Of a DNA stretch of 64,000 nt, positions 44,324 to 53,423 are shown one piece after another. Position 1 is the stretch's first letter. Every line of letters begins with the position of its first letter. Below the pieces are notes generated by a model, which saw nothing but the letters and a program-made list of their open reading frames with translations, did not search any database and was not told where the DNA came from. The position numbers and the translations under genes are program-made. The DNA is from Vibrio sp. J1-1 (lineage in GTDB: Bacteria > Pseudomonadota > Gammaproteobacteria > Enterobacterales > Vibrionaceae), in contig NZ_JAKKCM010000005.1 of assembly GCF_021728395.1 (NCBI RefSeq), forward strand, positions 280,469-344,468. The letters run 5' to 3'.

Positions 44324-46039
44324 TTATGCCGATTTAATCTCTTCTCTTAGTCCGGTAAACTCTGGCATTAGAGAGATCAGTTTCTTACTGTATTCATGCT
44401 GAGGAGCGGTAAACAACTGCTCAGTTGGTGCCACTTCAAGTAGGGTACCCATCTGCATTACACCGACTCGATCACACATCTGACGAATTACCGGTAAGTC
44501 GTGACTGATAAATAACATAGTCAAGTTCAGCTCACTTTGCAGATCTTTCAGTAAGTTAAGAATCTGTGCCTGTACCGAAACATCCAACGCTGATGTTGGT
44601 TCGTCACAGATCAAAAGGCGAGGTCGGGTTGCCAGTGCACGCGCAATAGAGATACGCTGACGCTGACCACCTGAGAATTCGTGTGGATACTTAAGACCAG
44701 CCATACGCCCCAAACCAACGTGATCAAGCAAGTCATTCACGATTTGACGTGTTTCTGTTTCGTTTTTAGTCAGCTTATGGAAACGAATAGGCTCAGCAAT
44801 GATATCCGCTACCTTCATACGAGGGTTCATCGACGTATAAGGGTTCTGGAATACCATCTGCATTTGACGGCGAACTGGGCGACGCTCTTTTTCTGACTTC
44901 ATTGCTGTCAGATCGAGGCCTTCAAATTTCACCTGACCAGAGTTTGGTTCATACAAGCCCGCAATCACGCGTGCGATTGTCGATTTACCAGAGCCAGATT
45001 CCCCCACCAGACCAAATGTCTCACCTTCATGGACTTCAAAGCTGACATTATTCGACGCTTGTACGTACTCACGGCGGTTTTCAAACAGAGAGTCTTTGGT
45101 CACGAATCTTAAGTTTACGTTTTTCACGTCCAACAACGGGCCAGTGTACTCACGTTGATCCTGACTTTGTCCTAACCAGTGGTTCTTAATGTCTAGCGAC
45201 TTCATTTCTGTCGCTTCTTCGATGTAACTCACCAGAGGGAAGCGATCGAGCTTTCTGTCGGAGCGAGGAACCGCTGAGATCAAGCTGCGAGTGTATGGGT
45301 GGTCTGGGTTACCCAGAACTTTTGCTGTTGGGCCAAATTCAACAAGGTCACCACGGTACATAACTGCCACACGGTCAGTGACGTTTGAAACCACACCCAT
45401 ATCGTGCGTCACCAGCATACAACCGACGTTGTTCTTGACGCACAATTCACGAATCAGCTGGAGGATTTGGTCTTGGATCGAAACGTCCAATGCCGTCGTC
45501 GGCTCATCCGCAATGATCAGATCAGGTTCACCAGCCAGAGCGATGGCAATAACCACACGCTGGCGCATACCACCTGAGAATTGATGAGGATATTGTTTGA
45601 GACGGTTTTCCGGTTGAGGAATGCCCACTTGCTGCATCAGAGAGAGTGCACGTTGATACGCCTCTTCATCCGACACTTTCATGTTGGCATGAATGGTTTC
45701 TTTAAGCTGCTGCTCAACCGTAAACAAAGGGTTAAGAGAGGTCATTGGGTCTTGGAAAATAAAGCCTATCTTCGAACCACGAACCTTACGCATCGCTTCC
45801 GGAGATAAACCGGAAATCTTTTCACCATCCAGAAATACATCGCCACTGGCAACGCGACCCGGAGGACTAAGCAAATCAATAACAGCGTTACCAACGGTGG
45901 ATTTACCCGCACCTGATTCGCCGACAACACCCACAATCTCACCACGTTCAATTTGGAACGAAAGAGATTTCACGGCTGCGTGAACACCGTGTCGGGATGG
46001 ATACTCAATACGAAGGTTTTTCACTTCTAATAGTGGCAT
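44324..46039 (-). CDS. fused double-ATPase subunit of the peptide importer (GsiA-like)
   Basis: 571 residues with two complete ABC ATPase domains. The first (about 1-265) has [22 protein letters not shown] and [12 protein letters not shown]. The second (about 300-560) has [22 protein letters not shown] and [12 protein letters not shown]. Each ends with an oligopeptide-transporter C-terminal region. The fusion and the order ATPase-binding protein-permease-permease match E. coli gsiABCD (glutathione import). First gene of the operon; a long upstream region holds the promoter. Confidence 0.88.
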   Translation of the reverse strand: MPLLEVKNLRIEYPSRHGVHAAVKSLSFQIERGEIVGVVGESGAGKSTVGNAVIDLLSPPGRVASGDVFLDGEKISGLSPEAMRKVRGSKIGFIFQDPMTSLNPLFTVEQQLKETIHANMKVSDEEAYQRALSLMQQVGIPQPENRLKQYPHQFSGGMRQRVVIAIALAGEPDLIIADEPTTALDVSIQDQILQLIRELCVKNNVGCMLVTHDMGVVSNVTDRVAVMYRGDLVEFGPTAKVLGNPDHPYTRSLISAVPRSDRKLDRFPLVSYIEEATEMKSLDIKNHWLGQSQDQREYTGPLLDVKNVNLRFVTKDSLFENRREYVQASNNVSFEVHEGETFGLVGESGSGKSTIARVIAGLYEPNSGQVKFEGLDLTAMKSEKERRPVRRQMQMVFQNPYTSMNPRMKVADIIAEPIRFHKLTKNETETRQIVNDLLDHVGLGRMAGLKYPHEFSGGQRQRISIARALATRPRLLICDEPTSALDVSVQAQILNLLKDLQSELNLTMLFISHDLPVIRQMCDRVGVMQMGTLLEVAPTEQLFTAPQHEYSKKLISLMPEFTGLREEIKSA

Positions 46040-46724
46040 TTCAGACCTCTACTACCTTGTCTGTGTGGCATTGAATCACGCCCTCCTAGGACGCTATTCA
46101 TCGCCTGAATGAATCCGTTCAAATTCAGAATAATACTCTGAAATTTTAATGCGGACACAATTTGGCAAAAATCACACAAAAAAGCAACAATTAAAGTATT
46201 TTCCGCCATAAAAATGTTAATTGAACGCATATTTGGCGAATAAAAATGCATTAACAAGTATTTAACCATTTTCATATCAACCTATTTTTGTGCGCTGTGC
46301 ACCAATAAAAGCAGGAAAATGCTCTAGATTTATGCAAAAAATCAACATCAGCTATAGCAAAATTATTCATGGGTTATAGTTAACATTCAGCAAACAATAT
46401 CTGGCATGAAATCGATCTCTTAGGCATTAAACTCCGCATAAAAATAGTAGGGAGAGATAAAAAACCAAGTATCAACAACACTATCTACAAGTAAAACGTG
46501 AGTGGTTCTGCAAAAAAGATTAATATTCTATTTTAGGTCAGTTATTCAGATTTGGTGGTTAAACATACAACGATTGACGCTGAAAATCGTCCATTTAGGT
46601 TTAATCAATTTAGAACAGCTAGCTCTATCATGCTGTGGTTTTAAGACTTTACGATGCTAGCGAGCATGAGATAATAGCTTGAATAGAAGCCCCAGTAGCA
46701 AAGTTGTAAATGATAGGAGCCCCT
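46040..46724. other. long AT-rich intergenic region
   Basis: 685 bases between the divergent importer operon and the HAD gene, with no gene I can support (only short frames without ribosome sites). It must hold both promoters. I noticed GCTAGCGAGCATGAG near the HAD gene and TGCACCA near 46296, but no convincing palindrome or RNA structure. Confidence 0.5.
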
Positions 46725-47450
46725 GTGCTGAAAGCGATTTTTTTTGATATGGACGAGACTTTATGTGGCACATCTCAAGCCGATAAAGTGGCAGGGCAAG
46801 AATTTGCCAATTGGATGAAAGAAACCTATCCACAGCTCGCGGATTCTAATGCCTTCTTACAGCGCTACTTACAAGGCGTGTATAAAAAGCTCAATGCAGA
46901 GTTCCCTCAACTTGTAGCCTTGCTGCCGGATGAAAATGCATTCCGTTGTGGCCTGATAAAAACCATCCTAGCAGAACAAGGTATCGAAATAAGCACAGAG
47001 CAAGCCCAACAAGCGCAAAACTTTTTTGATACTGCACGCATGAAAGCTTTTTCCTTCCTACCTGGGGTACAGGAAATGCTGGTTGAACTGCGCCAACACT
47101 ACACTCTCGTCGTGATCACTAACGGCCCAATCTTCTCTCAACATCCGAAATTAGCCGCGACAAACATGAGTGAATGGGTCGATCACATTATTGTCGGTGG
47201 CGAAGAGCCTGAAGAAAAACCAGCGGCAAGCATCTTCCACAAGGCTCTCAAACTAGCAGACGTTAAGCCAGAAGAAGCGCTTCATATCGGTGACTCTTTA
47301 GCAGCAGATATAACGGGCGCTAACGATATGGGTATTCTTAGCGTTTGGGTTAACCCAAAAGGTACCGATAATCCGACGGATATTGAGCCAGACTACGAAG
47401 TAAAAGACACTGTAGAGCTAAAAGAAATCCTCAAAACGCTCGCCCAGTAA
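46725..47450 (+). CDS. HAD-family hydrolase (YjjG/REG-2-like)
   Basis: The 241-residue protein has HAD motif I FFDMDETLCGTSQ at the N terminus, motif II VVITNGPIF near 130 and motif III/IV ALHIGDSLAADITGAN near 190. The helical cap lies between motifs I and II. Such enzymes dephosphorylate nucleotides or sugar phosphates; the substrate is not evident. The GTG at 46725 follows AGGAGCCCCT; an in-frame ATG 15 bases earlier lies within the ribosome-site region and is less likely. Confidence 0.82.
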   Translation: MLKAIFFDMDETLCGTSQADKVAGQEFANWMKETYPQLADSNAFLQRYLQGVYKKLNAEFPQLVALLPDENAFRCGLIKTILAEQGIEISTEQAQQAQNFFDTARMKAFSFLPGVQEMLVELRQHYTLVVITNGPIFSQHPKLAATNMSEWVDHIIVGGEEPEEKPAASIFHKALKLADVKPEEALHIGDSLAADITGANDMGILSVWVNPKGTDNPTDIEPDYEVKDTVELKEILKTLAQ

Positions 47451-47474
47451 AATGGATTGAATGGTAAAAATACA

Positions 47475-47505
47475 AAACCCCAGCCACTGCGCTGGGGTTT
47501 GTTTT
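47475..47505 (+). terminator. HAD gene terminator
   Basis: AAACCCCAGC-CACTGC-GCTGGGGTTT followed by GTTTTAT, 25 bases past the stop. It also separates the gene from the tRNA array coming from the right. Confidence 0.88.
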
Positions 47506-47579
47506 ATCTGCTAAAAAAGCTTTTGGGTTACTGGTGGTCAAAAGCACTTTGGCCTGACAATTAAGACTTTTTGAATGAT

Positions 47580-47660
47580 GTTCGATGAAGAGGGATTTGA
47601 TACGTTCGAGTCTTCGGCGACTGGGCGTCCAGCCCCCCGACCTTTTTCAATCAATGCATA
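47580..47660 (-). pseudogene. tRNA-Pro-like remnant 1
   Basis: Pieces such as GATGAAGAGGGATTTGATA and CCAGCCCCCCGACC resemble the T-arm/acceptor half of the nearby intact tRNA-Pro, with an insert. It ends in the same spacer (AATGCATAAAACCCAGAATGC) found after remnant 3. It cannot fold as a tRNA. Confidence 0.55.
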
Positions 47661-47674
47661 AAACCCAGAATGCA

Positions 47675-47717
47675 AAAAGGCCCCGATATTTCTGTTGCGG
47701 ACGGCTAGTCGAGGCCT
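47675..47717 (-). terminator. disrupted copy of the tRNA-operon terminator
   Basis: AAAAAGGCCCCGATATTTCTG resembles the intact copy at 47843, but an extra stretch splits the 3' arm before GAGGCCTT. Stem still possible, weakened. Confidence 0.5.
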
Positions 47718-47723
47718 TCGAAT

Positions 47724-47828
47724 GGCGGTCGGTGAAGAGCGAGAATCTGAACGTCAGGCGACCCCCCGACCCTTTGGTCCGCTATATTTCAAAGAATGAG
47801 ATGCGCGACCAAGCTGCGCTAGTCACGA
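47724..47828 (-). pseudogene. tRNA-Pro-like remnant 2
   Basis: The ends match intact tRNA-Pro (CGGTCGGTGAAGAGCGA on one side, ATGCGCGACCAAGCTGCGCT on the other). The T-arm and anticodon arm carry insertions of about 14-17 bases, and the acceptor reads AGTCACGAG instead of ATTCACCGA. Not functional. Confidence 0.65.
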
Positions 47829-47837
47829 GCTAAAGAC

Positions 47838-47870
47838 GTAAAAAAGCCCCGATATTTCTATCGGGGCTTT
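47838..47870 (-). terminator. terminator between tRNA-Pro remnants
   Basis: AAAGCCCCGATA-TTTC-TATCGGGGCTTT, a perfect 12-bp stem with a T-run on the minus strand. It is a homologue of the terminator at 47953-47987. Confidence 0.85.
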
Positions 47871-47876
47871 CTAATG

Positions 47877-47932
47877 GTGGTCGGTGAAGAGGGGTTCGAT
47901 CGAACTGGCGCTCCAGCCCCCGGCCCTTTGCA
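47877..47932 (-). pseudogene. tRNA-Pro-like remnant 3
   Basis: TGGTCGGTGAAGAGGGGTTCGA (CCA end, acceptor and T-loop) is intact, followed by an 18-base insert, then CCCCCGGCCCTTTG. The anticodon stem and 5' half are missing. Confidence 0.65.
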
Positions 47933-47952
47933 AACAATGACTAAACTCAGAA

Positions 47953-47987
47953 TGCAAAAAAGCCTCAACATTTCTGTCGAGGCTTTC
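47953..47987 (-). terminator. terminator of the intact tRNA operon
   Basis: AAAGCCTC-A-ACA-TTTC-TGT-C-GAGGCTTT with a six-T run on the minus strand, directly after the last intact tRNA-Pro. Confidence 0.85.
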
Positions 47988-47993
47988 GAATGG

Positions 47994-48070
<77 letters not shown>

Positions 48071-48094
48071 AGCATGTATTCTTTAAAGAAAGAA

Positions 48095-48171
48095 TGGGGT
48101 GGCTAACGAGACTTGAACTCGCGACAACCGGAATCACAATCCGGGGCTCTACCAACTGAGCTATAGCCACC
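48095..48171 (-). tRNA. tRNA-His (anticodon GTG)
   Basis: 77 bases with encoded CCA and the extra 5' G (G-1) facing C73 that marks histidine tRNAs. Anticodon arm CCGGATTGTGATTCCGG. The sequence is identical to the second copy at 48465. Confidence 0.97.
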
Positions 48172-48219
48172 ATCAAATTGTCATGTTTACCGCTTACTGT
48201 AAGCCATAAACTAAAATAG

Positions 48220-48296
<77 letters not shown>

Positions 48297-48326
48297 ACGA
48301 TATATTTTTTTACTTGGTTTACGTTT

Positions 48327-48392
48327 AAGAGGGTCAACCCTCTGGTCCGCTTATTCCAAGAGCCAGGATACGCTACAAAACGTTATTCACCG
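48327..48392 (-). pseudogene. tRNA-Pro-like remnant 4
   Basis: The 5' acceptor end CGGTGAATAACG and part of the anticodon arm (GGACCAGAGGGT) survive. The D-arm is mutated (CTACAAAACGTT on the plus strand), the anticodon region is rearranged, and the 3' acceptor end is lost. It lies between tRNA-His and the second tRNA-Pro. Confidence 0.65.
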
Positions 48393-48464
48393 ACTTATGT
48401 TTTATCTCGACTCTAAATCAAGACAGGAAGCAATGCTACCTTGTTCTTCCTAAAAAGGAAAGAA

Positions 48465-48541
48465 TGGGGTGGCTAACGAGACTTGAACTCGCGACAACCG
48501 GAATCACAATCCGGGGCTCTACCAACTGAGCTATAGCCACC
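48465..48541 (-). tRNA. tRNA-His (anticodon GTG), second copy
   Basis: Same 77-base sequence as the copy at 48095; even the flanking AAAGAATGGGG is shared, indicating recent duplication. Confidence 0.97.
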
Positions 48542-48574
48542 ACTGATTTTTTACCGACTTACCCTCCGGGGAAA

Positions 48575-48651
<77 letters not shown>

Positions 48652-48987
48652 ATGCCCTATCGGCGGAGTGGAATAATACGGATATCACACTATGCCGTCT
48701 AGTACTTTTTTTACTTTTTTTATCGTTTGGTCTCTTTTTCGACAGTTATCTGTCTTTAACGTGAATTTTTGATGTGATTCACGCCCTGTCATGGATAACT
48801 TGTTGTTTAATGCAACAAGCTATCAGGATATAATCACTCATTATTTACATTGATTTAACAGCTGCAACCAGGTTGTATAATCATTCTATACCCTTGAAGT
48901 GGTTTTATCGGACTTCTTTAATCGGTATCAATACTCTAACTATATAAATAGGTAAGTCACTTACCTCGGGAATGTGAAGTGGGTTTA
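48652..48987. other. tRNA-cytochrome c5 divergent region
   Basis: 336 bases without a gene. It contains the tRNA operon promoter on the left and, on the right, AT-rich DNA with the cytochrome c5 promoter, which I cannot place precisely (a TATAAA-like AACTATATAAATAGG lies near 48940-48950). Confidence 0.5.
48673..48701 (-). promoter_or_regulatory. candidate promoter of the tRNA operon
   Basis: Minus strand TAGACG (-35), 17-base spacer, TATTAT (-10). A GC-rich discriminator (CCACTCCGCCG) follows, typical of stringently controlled stable-RNA promoters. It lies about 20 bases ahead of tRNA-Arg. Confidence 0.5.
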
Positions 48988-49401
48988 ATGGATATGTCTC
49001 GACAAATGATTAGCGTTTTGTTCGCTGCCTTAACGTTTTCTACGGCAGCTTTAGCTTCTGACATCAGCCAAAGTGAATACGATGCGATCGCAGAACGCAT
49101 CAAACCTGTCGGCGATGTTTATCTAGCAGGCTCTGAGCCTGTAAAAGCAGAACCAACTGGTCCTCGTGATGGTGCAACAGTTTACGGTACTTTTTGTATT
49201 GCTTGTCACGCATCTGGTGTAAACGGTGCGCCAAAGACTGGTAATGCTGACGATTGGGCACCTCGTATCGCTCAAGGTAAAGATGTACTAGTTAAGCACG
49301 CACTTGAAGGCTTCAACGCGATGCCTGCAAAAGGTACGTGTATGGACTGTTCTGATGACGAGATCATCGCAGCTATCGATCACATGATTGAAGGCCTGTA
49401 A
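48988..49401 (+). CDS. cytochrome c5 family protein
   Basis: A 137-residue periplasmic c-type cytochrome with a signal peptide (about 1-24, cleaved after ALA). One haem-binding CIACH lies near residue 71 and the axial Met in FNAMPAKGTCMDCSDDE near 115. The second Cys pair (CMDC) is a mark of cytochrome c5. It probably carries electrons in respiration. Three in-frame starts exist (GTG 48979, ATG 48988, ATG 48994); the middle one is best spaced from GTGGG. Confidence 0.88.
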   Translation: MDMSRQMISVLFAALTFSTAALASDISQSEYDAIAERIKPVGDVYLAGSEPVKAEPTGPRDGATVYGTFCIACHASGVNGAPKTGNADDWAPRIAQGKDVLVKHALEGFNAMPAKGTCMDCSDDEIIAAIDHMIEGL

Positions 49402-49430
49402 TTCAGCTTTACTTGAACAATTGAAAAGAG

Positions 49431-49460
49431 AAAGGCTTGCCAAGTGGCAAGCCTTTTTAT
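49431..49460. terminator. bidirectional terminator, cytochrome c5 / rep
   Basis: GGCTTGCC-AAGT-GGCAAGCC followed by TTTTTAT on the plus strand and preceded by AAA. It lies between the convergent genes. Confidence 0.85.
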
Positions 49461-49493
49461 TTGGTTCGTTATCAAACTTGATGTAAAACGATA

Positions 49494-51509
49494 CTACTTC
49501 TTAAACATCGAACGTAAGTTGGCAATATGAGCCTGGCCTTTCGCCATTCGCTCTTCTTGGGATACGGGCTTTTTGTTTACTTCCCATTCCACATCATCGA
49601 AAGGCAATTCATCAAGAAAGCGACTTTGCGTCGGCTTGATTAGCTCGCCATACTGACGACGCTCTTTACACATCGTAAAAGTCAGCTCTCGCTGAGCACG
49701 AGTAATCCCCACGTACATCAGGCGACGTTCTTCTTCTACGTTGTCTTCATCGATACTGGTTTGATGCGGCAAAATGCCTTCTTCAGAACCAATCAGATAA
49801 ACGTACGGAAATTCCAGACCTTTTGACGCGTGCAATGTCATCAATTGAACCGCATCGCTGTCTTCGTCCCCTTCCCCACGCTCCATCATGTCACGTAAAG
49901 TCAGACGCTGAACAACCTCTTTTAACGTCTTCTCTTCTTGATCGTAATTATCACCTTCTAGGTCAGAAACGATCCAAGAATAAAGATCAGACACGTTTTT
50001 CATGCGCATCTCAGCCGCTTTCGGACTCGTTGAGGTTTCGTACAACCAGTCTTCATAGTTAATGTCACGTACCAATGAGCGCACCGCTTCTACCGTATCA
50101 CCACGCTCCGCTTGGTCTGCAATCTTCACCAACCAAGATGTGAAACGTTGTAAGTTTTCCAATCCGCGTCCTGTTAAATGTTGCTCAAGCCCCATTTCAA
50201 AGCTGGCTTCAAACAGGCTTTTACTACGCATATTGGCGTAACTTCCTAGTTTTTCTAACGTTACCGGACCAATTTCACGTCGAGGCGTGTTTACGATACG
50301 AAGAAAGGCATTGTCATCGTCCGGATTCACCAGTACTCGCAGATACGCCATGATGTCTTTGATCTCTGCACGAGCAAAGAAAGAGGTGCCACCCGAGATT
50401 TTGTATGGCACGCGGTTTTGCATCAGCGATTTTTCAATTAAACGAGATTGATGGTTACCACGATACAAAATCGAGTAGTCGCGGTATTCCGTGCGATTGA
50501 GGAACTTGTGCGCAATCAGTTCACCCGTGACACGCTCCGCCTCATGTTCTTCATTTTTCGCCAACAGCACTTTAAGCTTTTCACCATCGGGGATCTCTGA
50601 GAACAGTGACTTCTCGTACACGTGCGGGTTGTTGGCGATGAGTATATTGGCAGCGCGAAGGATACGACTGGTAGAGCGATAGTTTTGCTCTAGCTTAATC
50701 AGGCGCAAGTTCGGGTAGTCTTCACCCAGTAGTACCAAGTTCTGTGGCTTCGCACCTCGCCATGAATAGATAGACTGGTCGTCATCCCCTACTACGGTCA
50801 GACGGCCACGCTCACCGACAATGAGCTTGACCAGCTCGTATTGGCTAGTATTGGTATCTTGGTATTCATCCACCAGCAGGTAGCGGATGCGGCTCTGCCA
50901 ACGCTGACGCACGTCTTCATTATTACGTAATAACAGTACTGGCATCAGGATCAAATCATCAAAATCGAGCGCGTTATACGCTTTCATCTGCTTCTGGTAC
51001 ATGTCGAAACAGAAGGCAAACAACTGCTGTTGCTCACCTTTCGCCTGAGCTTTCACCTGCTCTGGCGTTAGCATGTCGTTCTTCCAGTTAGAGATAGAAC
51101 TCATAAGCTGACGCAGCAGATCTTTATCGCCGTCGAGCTGCTTTTCCGTTAGCTCTTTTAGTAACGCCAGTTGGTCTTGATCATCAAACAAGGAGAAGCC
51201 TGCTTTTAAGCCAAGCTGCTTGTACTCGCGCTTAATAATGTTCAAACCCAAGGTGTGGAAGGTCGACACCATCAAACCTTTAGACTCAGCTTTACCTAAC
51301 GTCTGACCCACCCGCTCTTTCATTTCTCGTGCAGCTTTATTGGTAAAGGTTACCGCAGCAATATTTCGCGCTTTGTAACCACATTGCTGAACCAAATAAG
51401 CAATTTTATTGGTGATAACACGAGTTTTACCCGAGCCAGCACCGGCCAGCACCAGACATGGACCAGATACGTACTTTACGGCTTCATCTTGACTAGGGTT
51501 CAGCTTCAT
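49494..51509 (-). CDS. rep: ATP-dependent DNA helicase Rep
   Basis: A 671-residue superfamily 1A helicase (E. coli Rep 673). Motif I is [10 protein letters not shown] near 22, motif [12 protein letters not shown] near 215, motif [17 protein letters not shown] near 240, and motif [14 protein letters not shown] near 600. It unwinds DNA 3' to 5' and clears proteins ahead of replication forks. The ATG at 51509 starts [11 protein letters not shown]; 21 extra residues upstream are unrelated to the family. Divergent from vexR. Confidence 0.95.
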   Translation of the reverse strand: MKLNPSQDEAVKYVSGPCLVLAGAGSGKTRVITNKIAYLVQQCGYKARNIAAVTFTNKAAREMKERVGQTLGKAESKGLMVSTFHTLGLNIIKREYKQLGLKAGFSLFDDQDQLALLKELTEKQLDGDKDLLRQLMSSISNWKNDMLTPEQVKAQAKGEQQQLFAFCFDMYQKQMKAYNALDFDDLILMPVLLLRNNEDVRQRWQSRIRYLLVDEYQDTNTSQYELVKLIVGERGRLTVVGDDDQSIYSWRGAKPQNLVLLGEDYPNLRLIKLEQNYRSTSRILRAANILIANNPHVYEKSLFSEIPDGEKLKVLLAKNEEHEAERVTGELIAHKFLNRTEYRDYSILYRGNHQSRLIEKSLMQNRVPYKISGGTSFFARAEIKDIMAYLRVLVNPDDDNAFLRIVNTPRREIGPVTLEKLGSYANMRSKSLFEASFEMGLEQHLTGRGLENLQRFTSWLVKIADQAERGDTVEAVRSLVRDINYEDWLYETSTSPKAAEMRMKNVSDLYSWIVSDLEGDNYDQEEKTLKEVVQRLTLRDMMERGEGDEDSDAVQLMTLHASKGLEFPYVYLIGSEEGILPHQTSIDEDNVEEERRLMYVGITRAQRELTFTMCKERRQYGELIKPTQSRFLDELPFDDVEWEVNKKPVSQEERMAKGQAHIANLRSMFKK

Positions 51510-51644
51510 AGAATTTCTCAGCGGGCAATAAACGTGGCGCCTATGATAATAGTGAGTATGCACGATTACCACGTTTATCAGCCCTCAGTTTGTTCGTGTT
51601 GATAAACTCCATTTATAACAAAGTAAAAAATTAATCATTTTTTA

Positions 51645-51692
51645 TTGCACACTCGTATAGTTTTAAGTCTATAATGAATGAACGTTCATTCA
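51645..51692 (+). promoter_or_regulatory. vexR promoter with palindromic operator
   Basis: TTGCAC (51645-51650) and TATAAT (51670-51675) are spaced by 19 bases. TGAATGAAC-GTTCATTCA (51675-51692), an 18-bp perfect palindrome, starts at the last base of the -10 box. It is a likely TetR-type operator for autorepression of vexRAB. Confidence 0.65.
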
Positions 51693-51706
51693 CTAGAAGT
51701 GGAACT

Positions 51707-52288
51707 ATGTCGAGTAATACAACTTTAGATAAAAAAGCTCAGATTCTTTGTGCGGCGGAAAAACTGATTGCCGAGCTGGGTTTTCAGGGTTTTTCGATGC
51801 AAAAGCTTGCCAAAGAAGCGGGTGTGGCGGCTGGCACTATCTATCGTTACTTTTCAGATAAGAACCACCTTTTAGACGAAGTTAGATTAAACGTAGCAAA
51901 ACGCATTGCAATAGAAGTGCAAGCTGGCGTGAGCGACGATATGCCTTTGAAAGAACGTTATACAAAAATGTGGCTTAACATTTGGTGTTTAGCTGGCTCA
52001 AATGTGGACACATTGAATAATAGAGTTCAATATCAATCTCTACCCTATGCAAGCAATAGAGTAACGCTAGAACTTGAGCGTAAAATGTTTGATCAGGTAG
52101 ACCGACTATTTGACCAGGGTAAAGAGCAAGGAGTGTTTAAGCCACTCGACAATATGATCCTTTCGGGACTGAGTTTCGAGGCGACCGTTGCACTCGCTCG
52201 ACATCATGCCCTGGGGTTTTATCAACTGGACGAAGCAGCCATAGAAGCCGCAATTGAGGCCAGTTGGGACGCAATCATTCAACACTAA
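51707..52288 (+). CDS. vexR: VexR, TetR-family regulator of vexAB
   Basis: The 193-residue protein has a TetR helix-turn-helix (ILCAAEKLIAELGFQGFSMQ, then AGVAAGTIYRYFSDK near 40) and a helical ligand domain. It heads the efflux operon in the order regulator, adaptor, pump, as in V. cholerae vexRAB beside ilvC. The ATG at 51707 has GGAAC ahead; an upstream ATG at 51674 lies inside the operator and was rejected. Confidence 0.85.
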   Translation: MSSNTTLDKKAQILCAAEKLIAELGFQGFSMQKLAKEAGVAAGTIYRYFSDKNHLLDEVRLNVAKRIAIEVQAGVSDDMPLKERYTKMWLNIWCLAGSNVDTLNNRVQYQSLPYASNRVTLELERKMFDQVDRLFDQGKEQGVFKPLDNMILSGLSFEATVALARHHALGFYQLDEAAIEAAIEASWDAIIQH

Positions 52289-52305
52289 TTGGAGTTCTGA
52301 TCAGA

Positions 52306-53412
52306 ATGAAAAAGTGGACTTTCTTTATGTTACTTATCGCAGTATTGCTGTTTGGCAGTGTGATAGGTTTCAACTTATTCAAGCAACAGAAGATTGCCGA
52401 ATACATGGCGAACCGCCCGGAGCCTGAATTCCCGGTCACCGTAACTGATGTACAGTCGGTTGATTGGGTACCAGTTATTGAGGCGATAGGCTTTATCGAG
52501 CCTAACCAAGGGGTAACGGTAGCGAACGAGACGAGTGGCGTGATTGACCAAATCGCTTTTGAATCTGGAACTCAAGTGAAAGAAGGTCAAGATTTGGTGC
52601 TTCTTGATTCAGCTGTTGAGAAAGCCAACCTAAAAAGTGCACAAGCGAAGCTGCCAGCCGCTGAAGCAAAGTACAAGCGTTACCAAGGTCTTTACAAAAA
52701 AGGCTCTATTTCTAAAGAGTCTTATGATGAAGCAGAAGCGAATTACTTTTCTCTTAGTGCTGACATCGAGAGCTTGAAAGCGTCGATCGACCGTCGTGAA
52801 ATCAAAGCACCGTTCTCAGGCGTGGTTGGTATTCGTAATGTTTACCTAGGTCAGTACCTTCAAGCAGGTACGGATATCGTACGTCTTGAAGACACCAGCG
52901 TTATGCGTCTACGTTTCACGGTGCCGCAGACCGATATTTCTCGTATCCACATCAGCCAAGCTGTCGATATTTTTGTCGATGCATACCCAGAAATCGCCTT
53001 CAAAGGCTCAATTACAGCCATTGAACCAGCGGTTAATGTACAGAGTGGCCTGATCCAGGTACAAGCAGATATCCCAAACAACGACGGCAAATTACGTAGT
53101 GGCATGTTCGCTCGAGCGAATATCATCCTACCTAAACTTGAAAACCAGGTGACTCTGCCACAAACCGCCATTACTTACACACTCTACGGTGACAGCATTT
53201 ACATCGTATCGGAAGAAGATGGTGAAAAGCGTGTAACACAGCAAGTGGTTAAAGTGGGTGAGCGTACAAAAGACATCGTACACATTCTTGAAGGCGTTAA
53301 GCCAGGTGATGTGGTGGTGACCTCAGGTCAGATTCGTCTGAGTAACCACGCGAAAGTCCGTGTCGTAGAAAGCGATGCAACGACTCCACCAACTGAAACA
53401 CCAATGCTGTAA
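52306..53412 (+). CDS. vexA: VexA, RND efflux periplasmic adaptor
   Basis: A 368-residue membrane fusion protein with an N-terminal hydrophobic segment (about 6-24). A split biotinyl/lipoyl-type domain is visible (GVTVANETSGVIDQIAFESG near 68, REIKAPFSGVVGIRNVYLGQ near 165) around a helical hairpin (about 100-150), followed by beta-barrel and membrane-proximal domains. It links VexB to an outer-membrane TolC. The start codon is 17 bases after vexR. Known role of the V. cholerae homologue: bile and detergent resistance. Confidence 0.88.
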   Translation: MKKWTFFMLLIAVLLFGSVIGFNLFKQQKIAEYMANRPEPEFPVTVTDVQSVDWVPVIEAIGFIEPNQGVTVANETSGVIDQIAFESGTQVKEGQDLVLLDSAVEKANLKSAQAKLPAAEAKYKRYQGLYKKGSISKESYDEAEANYFSLSADIESLKASIDRREIKAPFSGVVGIRNVYLGQYLQAGTDIVRLEDTSVMRLRFTVPQTDISRIHISQAVDIFVDAYPEIAFKGSITAIEPAVNVQSGLIQVQADIPNNDGKLRSGMFARANIILPKLENQVTLPQTAITYTLYGDSIYIVSEEDGEKRVTQQVVKVGERTKDIVHILEGVKPGDVVVTSGQIRLSNHAKVRVVESDATTPPTETPML

Positions 53413-53423
53413 TCGGAGGCTTC

